Source of the DNA: Actinokineospora xionganensis
GTDB taxonomy: Bacteria; Actinomycetota; Actinomycetes; Mycobacteriales; Pseudonocardiaceae
Length of the DNA stretch: 40,403 nucleotides
Reading direction: 5' to 3'
Assembly: GCF_014323725.1 (NCBI RefSeq)
Contig: NZ_JABVED010000024.1
Location: 1-40,403 of the forward strand
The notes under the pieces were generated by a model. The model saw only the letters and a program-made list of their open reading frames with translations, was not told the origin of the DNA and did no database searches. The first letter of the stretch is position 1. Every line of letters starts with the position of its first letter. The position numbers were made by a program, and so were the translations under genes. Of this stretch, positions 35,575 through 40,403 are shown in pieces.

Positions 35575-36470
35575 GGCGTGAGCCTTCACCTTGCGATGCG
35601 GCGTTGACCCGGCCTGGTAGCCGGGTCTTCCCGTGGCGGTACCCGTTGCCCGCCATGCGGGTCTTACGTGGGTTTCCCATCGGGCTCGTTTCGTGTCGCC
35701 CCGCGGCTCGGGGAGGACATGGCTCCTGTGACCTCGCCGAGTGCGGCGAGGTTTCGCGCGGCGTTGAGATCACGATCCAGTGAGAATGCGCACAGGTCGC
35801 AGCGGAACGTCCGCTCGGACAGGCGCGGTTTGGTTTTCACCGCGCCACAGGCCGAGCAGGTTTTCCAAGACGGGTACCACCGGTCCGCCAAGTGCACGCG
35901 GCCCCCGGTCCATGCGGTCTTGTAGGTGATCTTCCGTCGTAGTTCGCTGATGCCGGTACCGGCGATGTGCCGGACCACGCGGTGGTTGCGCGGCATCCCG
36001 GCGGCATTCAGGTCTTCGAGCAGGTGGGTGTGGACCAGGCGGGTGGACAGCTTGTGCGGCCCGTCACGGCGCGCGTTGGCCGCCGCCGCGTGCAGGCGGG
36101 CCATTCGGGCCCGAGTCTGGCGCCACCGGGCTGATGGGACCTGCTCGGTGCGCCGGTCCGGGCCGGCTCGGCGGGCTGCCTGCCGCTGCAGCCGCCGCAT
36201 GTCCCGCAAGGCGACGTCGAGGTGCCTCGGATTGGCCTGGTTCCACAGTTTCCGCAGGCTGTAGTCCGACCACTACACCAACGGCGTCAACTCGGCCTGC
36301 GCCACGCCGTATGACTTCTCGGCGCACCGCTGATCCACCTCGGCCTTGATCAAGGCGTGGCCCCAGTTGTAGGCGTACCGCTGCGCACCACAATGGGACC
36401 GCAACACAGCCACTTGGGTCAGTGTCGGGTCCAAACGCGAACCGGTACGCCTGCAACACGATCATTCCGG
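35575..36470 (-). mobile_element. TnpB element of a third type, decayed
   Basis: Minus-strand relic. The downstream part (35575-35663) contains a GTGAGCCTTCACC terminus and the ACCCGGC...GCCGGGT hairpin expected of a TnpB right end and omega RNA. It lies between glpX and the DUF4245 gene, two backbone genes that are neighbours in mycobacteria. Left boundary is not determined. Confidence 0.55.
35664..36465 (-). pseudogene. tnpB: tnpB/OrfB relic with frameshift, stop and deletion
   Basis: The gene starts at the ATG at 36463-36465 (MIVLQAYRFAF), shifts frame near 36425 (continuing CGAQRYAYNWGHALIK, AEKSYGVAQAELTP), meets a TAG near 36276 (LV*WSDYSLRKLW), then runs openly to 35664. The region holding the first RuvC Asp (GVDLG type) is deleted. 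The Glu (LLEDLNAAGM), zinc-ribbon cysteines (CSACG, CDLC) and final Asp (LDRDLNAARNL) survive. It differs from the other tnpB types in this window. Confidence 0.8.
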
Positions 36471-36581
36471 GGACCGTGGCGAGCGGCACCGGAAACTCCC
36501 CTTCGCGATCGGCCACAGAGCCTCGAACCGTTTGCAACACCTCGCCACGCCGGAGCCTGCGCCGCCTGCGACGATGGGAGG

Positions 36582-37157
36582 GTGGCTCCTCCCCAGCGCC
36601 CCGACCGGGCATCGCACACCGCGCGCGACATGCTGTTGTCGCTGTTGGCCCTGTTGCTGATCATCGGGTCGGTGCTCGCGTTCAACCGCGGTTGCTCGTT
36701 CAGCCCCGGCAGGCCCGACGCGGACCCAGCCCTGGCCCCCACTGTCGACGCCGCCGTCGACCTGGGCCGCTACGCCCGCAGCACCGACTTCGCCATCCGC
36801 CTCCCGGCCGTCCCGGCCGAGTGGAAGGCGAACTCGACCAGCTCCGGGCCGGTCGAGCCGGTCTCGGTGGTCGTCCGGGTGGGGTGGATCACCCCGGGCC
36901 GATTCGTCCAGCTCAGCCAGTCCAGCGCCGCTGCGGCGGAGGTGGTGCGGGTCGAGACCGACCGTGAGTCGGCGCCGACGGGTGCGGTCGAAGCGGGCGG
37001 GCAGACCTGGCAGGTCTACCCGGGCCGCCGCGACGAACACGCCTGGGCCACGTCGCTTGACGGGGTGACCTTGATGATCACCGGCAACGGCAGCGACGAG
37101 GAGTTCCGCACCCTCGCCACCGCCACGCTCAAGGCCGCGCCGCTGCCTCGGTCGTAG
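36582..37157 (+). CDS. DUF4245 family membrane-anchored protein
   Basis: The 191-residue actinobacterial protein (Rv1100 type) has a single N-terminal transmembrane helix (about 17-35, MLLSLLALLLIIGSVLAFN) and an extracytoplasmic domain containing DFAIRLPAVPAEWKANST and WQVYPGRRDEHAWATSLDGV. Function is unknown. The GTG at 36582 has GGGAGG directly abutting it, so the gene may be read from a leaderless or near-leaderless mRNA; ATG at about 36630 is an alternative that would still keep the helix. It follows glpX in mycobacterial order. Its 3' end overlaps the convergent GNAT gene by 29 bases. Confidence 0.85.
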   Translation: MAPPQRPDRASHTARDMLLSLLALLLIIGSVLAFNRGCSFSPGRPDADPALAPTVDAAVDLGRYARSTDFAIRLPAVPAEWKANSTSSGPVEPVSVVVRVGWITPGRFVQLSQSSAAAAEVVRVETDRESAPTGAVEAGGQTWQVYPGRRDEHAWATSLDGVTLMITGNGSDEEFRTLATATLKAAPLPRS

Positions 37158-37797
37158 GGACCCCGAACAGCGGCAGGCACCGGTCAAGCCCGTCGACCGC
37201 GACCGGCACGGTGCGGTGCCGCTCCCAGTCGGCCCTGCTCAGACGCAGCCGCTGGTCGATGAGGAGCTTGCCGTCGACCACCAGCCGCTCGACACCATCG
37301 GGCCGGTAGCCGAGCTTGCGGGACACGGCATGCGAAGCGATGTTGGTCGGGAAAGCGGCGGAGACGGCGTCCTCCGCGCCGAGGCCCGCGAAGGCCAGAT
37401 GCAGCACGGCGGCCCGCATCTCGGTGCCGATGCCCTGCCCGTGATGGCGTTTCCCCAACCATGAACCGGTGGACACCTCCCGGGTGACGGCGAAGTCGCG
37501 CGCCCGGATGTTCTGCCTGCCGACAGGGACGCCGTCGCGGAACACCGCGAGATTGAGCGACCAGTTCTCCGGCGACCACTCACCCAACTGCTGCCAGTGG
37601 CGCTGGATGACCGACCGTGCCACCTCGGCGGGCGGACGGGTCGTCCACGGCACGATGAACGGCATCTCGTCCGGGCCATGGATTCCCGCACCCGCCAGAT
37701 CGCCGAGTGCGCTGAGTTCGGTATCCGAAGGCAACCGCAACTCAAGCCGCGGCGTGGTCAGCCGAAGCCCGAGCACGGGAAAGTGATCGATGAGCAT
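37129..37797 (-). CDS. GNAT family N-acetyltransferase (RimJ/RimL type)
   Basis: The 222-residue product carries the GNAT pattern LRLTTPRLELRLPSD at the start, the acetyl-CoA loop GSWLGKRHHGQGIGTEMRAA (motif A, HGQGIG), VSAAFPTNIASHAVSRKLGY (motif B) and a C-terminal strand. It belongs to the RimJ/RimL-like group that acetylates protein N-termini or small amines; the substrate is unknown. The 3' end overlaps DUF4245 on the opposite strand. Confidence 0.87.
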   Translation of the reverse strand: MLIDHFPVLGLRLTTPRLELRLPSDTELSALGDLAGAGIHGPDEMPFIVPWTTRPPAEVARSVIQRHWQQLGEWSPENWSLNLAVFRDGVPVGRQNIRARDFAVTREVSTGSWLGKRHHGQGIGTEMRAAVLHLAFAGLGAEDAVSAAFPTNIASHAVSRKLGYRPDGVERLVVDGKLLIDQRLRLSRADWERHRTVPVAVDGLDRCLPLFGVPTTEAAARP

Positions 37798-37846
37798 GCC
37801 CCATCGTGACGGCTCGCGGTTGGGGCGTCACTTCGTTTTCGCGCGA

Positions 37847-38050
37847 TCAGTCGTTCTCTGCCTCGACGGCGGCCAAGGCGGTCTCTACCCGTTCGCGGGC
37901 GCCTGCCAGGTGTCGGTCGCAGATCTTGGCCAAGGCCTCACCGCGTTCCCACAGGGTCAGTGAGTCCTCAAGGGACAGTCCGCCGGCTTCCAGCTTCGCC
38001 ACCACGGACGCCAGCTCGTCGCGGGCCTGTTCGTATCCGGGCTCGGTCAC
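37847..38050 (-). CDS. xseB: Exodeoxyribonuclease VII small subunit XseB
   Basis: XseB is the small helical subunit of exonuclease VII. The 67 residues have the family pattern [20 protein letters not shown], then [19 protein letters not shown]. The GTG at 38050 overlaps the stop of the upstream gene by GTGA, so it is translated as part of the xseA operon. Confidence 0.93.
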   Translation of the reverse strand: MTEPGYEQARDELASVVAKLEAGGLSLEDSLTLWERGEALAKICDRHLAGARERVETALAAVEAEND

Positions 38051-38469
38051 CGTGCGGGACTCCTCATTCGGTTGTTCACGCGCACCAGGGCGGTGGCGAC
38101 CGCCTGGTCGAAGCCGACGAAGGCCTCGGCGAAGTCTGCACCATCGCGGTCGGCCACCGCTTCCTCGATGCGGGCACGGGCCCGATCGATGCGCCCGCGG
38201 TGGCAGGCGCCGTCACCGTTCCACCACGCGGCGCCCGCGTAGGTCGACGTCGCGTCGGCGAGTTCGCGGAGCCTGCCGGGCAGCGACCGGCCCGCCGTGT
38301 CGCAGCCGGCGAGCAACGCGGTCCAGCACTCGGCGGCCGCGGCGTCGGCGCGGGTGGCGGGTGGGTGCAGCGCCGGGTGGCCCGAAGCGGTGGCGACGGT
38401 GAGTGGCAGGAACGACGGTTCCCGGTATGACACAGGGAGAACCGGCATCGGCCGGTCGGTCTCGCTCAC
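38047..38469 (-). CDS. Hypothetical protein between xseA and xseB
   Basis: The 140-residue, mostly helical protein is not one I recognise. Features are a proline-rich N-terminus ([20 protein letters not shown]), Ala-rich helices and one central [12 protein letters not shown] stretch. The GTG at 38469 begins 2 bases after the xseA stop, with GGGAGGT upstream. Its stop overlaps the xseB start by 4 bases. Sitting between two subunits of one enzyme, it is certainly co-expressed with them; a role in exonuclease VII is inference. Confidence 0.75.
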   Translation of the reverse strand: MSETDRPMPVLPVSYREPSFLPLTVATASGHPALHPPATRADAAAAECWTALLAGCDTAGRSLPGRLRELADATSTYAGAAWWNGDGACHRGRIDRARARIEEAVADRDGADFAEAFVGFDQAVATALVRVNNRMRSPAR

Positions 38470-38471
38470 GG

Positions 38472-39716
38472 CTACCTCCCTTCGGCGGGCGCGTCCCGAT
38501 CGCCGGTGACGACCGCGTGCAGTGCGCCGTCCGCGACCCGGATCCGCAGACGGGTGCCCTCCGGAGCGTCCTCGATGGAGCGGAGAACCCGGGGAGTCCC
38601 GTCGGTATCGGTGAGCTGGACGACCGCATACCCGCGAGCAAGCGTGGCGGCTGGCCCCAGGGTCGTCAAGCGGGCGCGCGTCGCCGCGAGCGCCGACTGC
38701 TCCGCGGCCAGCCTGCCCAGCAGCGCGCGCCTGCCGCGTTCGGCGAGCGCGTCGACCTGTTCCGCGCGCCTGGCCAGCGGAGTCAGCGGGTCGGCGAGCA
38801 CCGGCCTGCTGCGCAGCGAGTCGAGCAGGCGGCGTTCGCGGTCCACCCAGCCGTGCAGGGCGCGGCGGGCACGATCACGCAGATGGCGGATCCGCGTGGA
38901 CTCCTCCGCGACATCGGGAACCACCCGTTTGCCCGCGTCGGTCGGCGTCGAGCAGCGCAGGTCGGCGACGTGGTCGAGCAGCGGGGTGTCCGGCTCGTGG
39001 CCGATCGCGCTGATCACCGGTGTGCGACAGGCGGACACCGCGCGGCACAGCGTCTCGTCGGAGAACGGCAACAGATCCTCCACGGAGCCGCCGCCGCGGG
39101 CGATCACGATGACCTCGACGTGCGGGTCCTTGTCCAAAACGGACAGTGCGTCGAGAATCTGCGGTACCGACAACGCCCCCTGCACCGCGACGTTCTCCAC
39201 CCGGAAGTCGACAGCGGGCCAGCGGGCCTTCGCGTTCACCAGCACGTCGCGCTCGGCGGCGGACGCGCGACCGGTGATCAGGCCGATCTTGCGCGGCAGG
39301 AACGGCGGCCGCTTCTTGCGCTTCGGATCGAAGAGCCCCTCGGCGGCCAGCAGCTTGCGCAACCGCTCGATGCGCGCGAGCAACTCGCCGATACCGACCG
39401 CGCGGATCTCGTCCGCGCGCAGGCTCAGGGTGCCGCGGTTCATGAAGAACGTCGGCTTCGCGTGGACGACGACGCGCGTGCCGTCGGTCAGCGGCGGCTC
39501 ATGCAGGCGCAGCAGACCGGTCGGGCAGGTCACGGTCATGGACACGTCGGCGGCCGGGTCGCGCAGCGTCAGGAACGCCGTGCCGGTGCCCGGGCGGGCC
39601 GAGATCTGGGTGAGCTGGCCCTCGACCCACACGGTGCCCAGCCGGTTGATCCACTCGGAGATCTTTCGGGCGACCGTGCGGACCGGCCACGGCTCTTCGG
39701 CTGTCGACCCCGTCAC
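38472..39716 (-). CDS. xseA: Exodeoxyribonuclease VII large subunit XseA
   Basis: XseA is the catalytic subunit of exonuclease VII, which degrades single-stranded DNA to oligonucleotides. The 414 residues show the N-terminal OB-fold ([20 protein letters not shown]), then [56 protein letters not shown] and the C-terminal [10 protein letters not shown]. All are standard for the family. The GTG at 39716 has GGGAGGT about 5 bases upstream. First gene of the xseA-orf-xseB operon. Confidence 0.95.
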   Translation of the reverse strand: MTGSTAEEPWPVRTVARKISEWINRLGTVWVEGQLTQISARPGTGTAFLTLRDPAADVSMTVTCPTGLLRLHEPPLTDGTRVVVHAKPTFFMNRGTLSLRADEIRAVGIGELLARIERLRKLLAAEGLFDPKRKKRPPFLPRKIGLITGRASAAERDVLVNAKARWPAVDFRVENVAVQGALSVPQILDALSVLDKDPHVEVIVIARGGGSVEDLLPFSDETLCRAVSACRTPVISAIGHEPDTPLLDHVADLRCSTPTDAGKRVVPDVAEESTRIRHLRDRARRALHGWVDRERRLLDSLRSRPVLADPLTPLARRAEQVDALAERGRRALLGRLAAEQSALAATRARLTTLGPAATLARGYAVVQLTDTDGTPRVLRSIEDAPEGTRLRIRVADGALHAVVTGDRDAPAEGR

Positions 39717-39818
39717 CGGGACCTCCCGAGGATGCTCCGACCTTCAGGCCGGGGAGAAATCGGGAACGGGAGGACCGCCAAGGCCCGCGTGTGTCCTGGC
39801 CTATCGGGTGTCAACTCT

Positions 39819-40403
39819 GTCTCCTGGATCTGTCGGTGGTGGCCGTTAGCTTGATCGGCGTGTCTCGGCCGTCAAGCCGGAGGACGTGCGCCGGGTGTCC
39901 CGCAAGGTCGCTGAGGTGCGGGTGCCCAAGGTCGGGTGGGTGAGGTTGCGCTGGTCGCGTGCGGTGGCTGACGGTGTGAAGTCCTACCGGGTCACCCGTG
40001 ACCGGGCGGGGCGTTGGCATGTGGCGTTCGCCTTGGTGCCCGAGCCCATCTCCGCGCCGGGTACGGGTGCGGTGGTGGGTGTGGATCGCGGTGTCGCTGT
40101 GTCGGCGGCGCTCTCCACTGGGGAACTCTTGTCGGTGCCCACTCTGCGCGCCAGCGAGAAGGTGCGGCTGTTGCGTTTGCAGCGCAAGCTCGCCCGCGCC
40201 CAACGCGGCTCCAATCGGCGCGGCAAGGTCAAGACGGCGATCGCGAGGCTCGGAGCCCGTGACACCGACCGGCGCAAGGACTGGGTGGAGAAGACCAGCA
40301 CCTGTCTGGCCAGGGAGTTCGACGTGATCGCGGTGGAGGACCTCAAGATCCGCACCATGACCCAGTCGGCGAGGGGCACGCTTGAGGCTCCCGGCCGGGG
40401 GGT
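39819..40403 (+). mobile_element. TnpB element copy 3, partial at window edge
   Basis: The left end (GTCTCCTGGATCTGTCGGTG) matches copies 1 and 2. The element continues past the right edge of the window, so its right end is not seen. Confidence 0.7.
39860..40403 (+). pseudogene. tnpB: tnpB with N-terminal deletion (partial)
   Basis: After a start-like GTGTCTCGG the sequence jumps, out of frame, to what corresponds to about codon 110 of copy 1 (VKPEDVRRVSRKVAEVRVPK). It then stays open to the window end through VVGVDRGVAVSAAL and VIAVEDLKI. About 100 N-terminal codons are missing, so the protein cannot be whole. RuvC Asp and Glu are kept; the zinc ribbon and last Asp would lie beyond the window. 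Confidence 0.78.

Noticed and set aside
37806..37831. GTGACG...CGTCAC hairpin near xseB
   Set aside because: Only six pairs and a long loop; not convincing as a terminator.

Overview
This is high-GC actinobacterial chromosome, most likely from the Pseudonocardiales (a Saccharothrix, Actinokineospora or Lentzea type of organism). The evidence is the GC-rich coding sequence with frequent GTG starts, a mycothiol S-conjugate amidase (mca), PhoH2 and GuaB1. The gene order also follows Mycobacterium tuberculosis Rv1080c to Rv1108c: greA, DUF4307 protein, mca, small membrane protein, DUF255 protein, hemolysin-III protein, Z-prenyl synthase, phoH2, fumC, glpX, DUF4245 protein, xseB and xseA. The genus assignment is inference.

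Layout. 1-2485: an inverted repeat, greA, a DUF4307 gene, then mca with its coupled small membrane gene. 2496-7904: a VOC-fold protein, a broken nucleotidyltransferase remnant, and a tightly coupled RNA-repair operon read leftwards, hen1 > pnkp > rlaP. 7967-9240: a freshly decayed TnpB insertion element ending just before the DUF255 gene (9255-11258). 11328-12546: two uncharacterised genes. 12782-16917: a nonulosonic (sialic) acid cassette: neuB-neuC on the minus strand, neuA on the plus strand, and a sialyltransferase-like gene coupled to a coiled-coil gene. 17117-19300: an intact TnpB element, a small hypothetical gene and a GNAT remnant. 19480-23233: hemolysin III, a CoA-binding protein, Z-prenyl synthase and phoH2. 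23337-25906: a tnpB-less mini-element, guaB1 and its upstream regulator. 25953-26460: an internally deleted TnpB element. 26646-35459: an ATP-dependent ligase, a lipoprotein, a MocR regulator divergent from an EamA exporter, fumC, ferredoxin reductase, an L,D-transpeptidase and glpX. 35575-36465: a heavily decayed TnpB element. 36582-39716: DUF4245, a GNAT enzyme, xseB, a small gene and xseA. 39819-40403: a fourth decayed tnpB gene, running off the window.

How it works together. The conserved backbone holds housekeeping functions: transcript cleavage, mycothiol detoxification, prenyl synthesis, the TCA cycle and gluconeogenesis, and exonuclease VII. Accessory cargo sits in the gaps between backbone genes. 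It comprises an RNA repair and end-protection operon, a surface-sugar pathway and several TnpB transposon relics. These relics form a decay series: intact, point-mutated, internally deleted, end-only and mosaic. Most keep their right ends, where TnpB guide RNAs (omega RNA) are encoded. The most interesting points are the three-gene Hen1-Pnkp-RlaP unit, the sialic acid cluster with its own GT29-like gene, and the orphan right-end elements.
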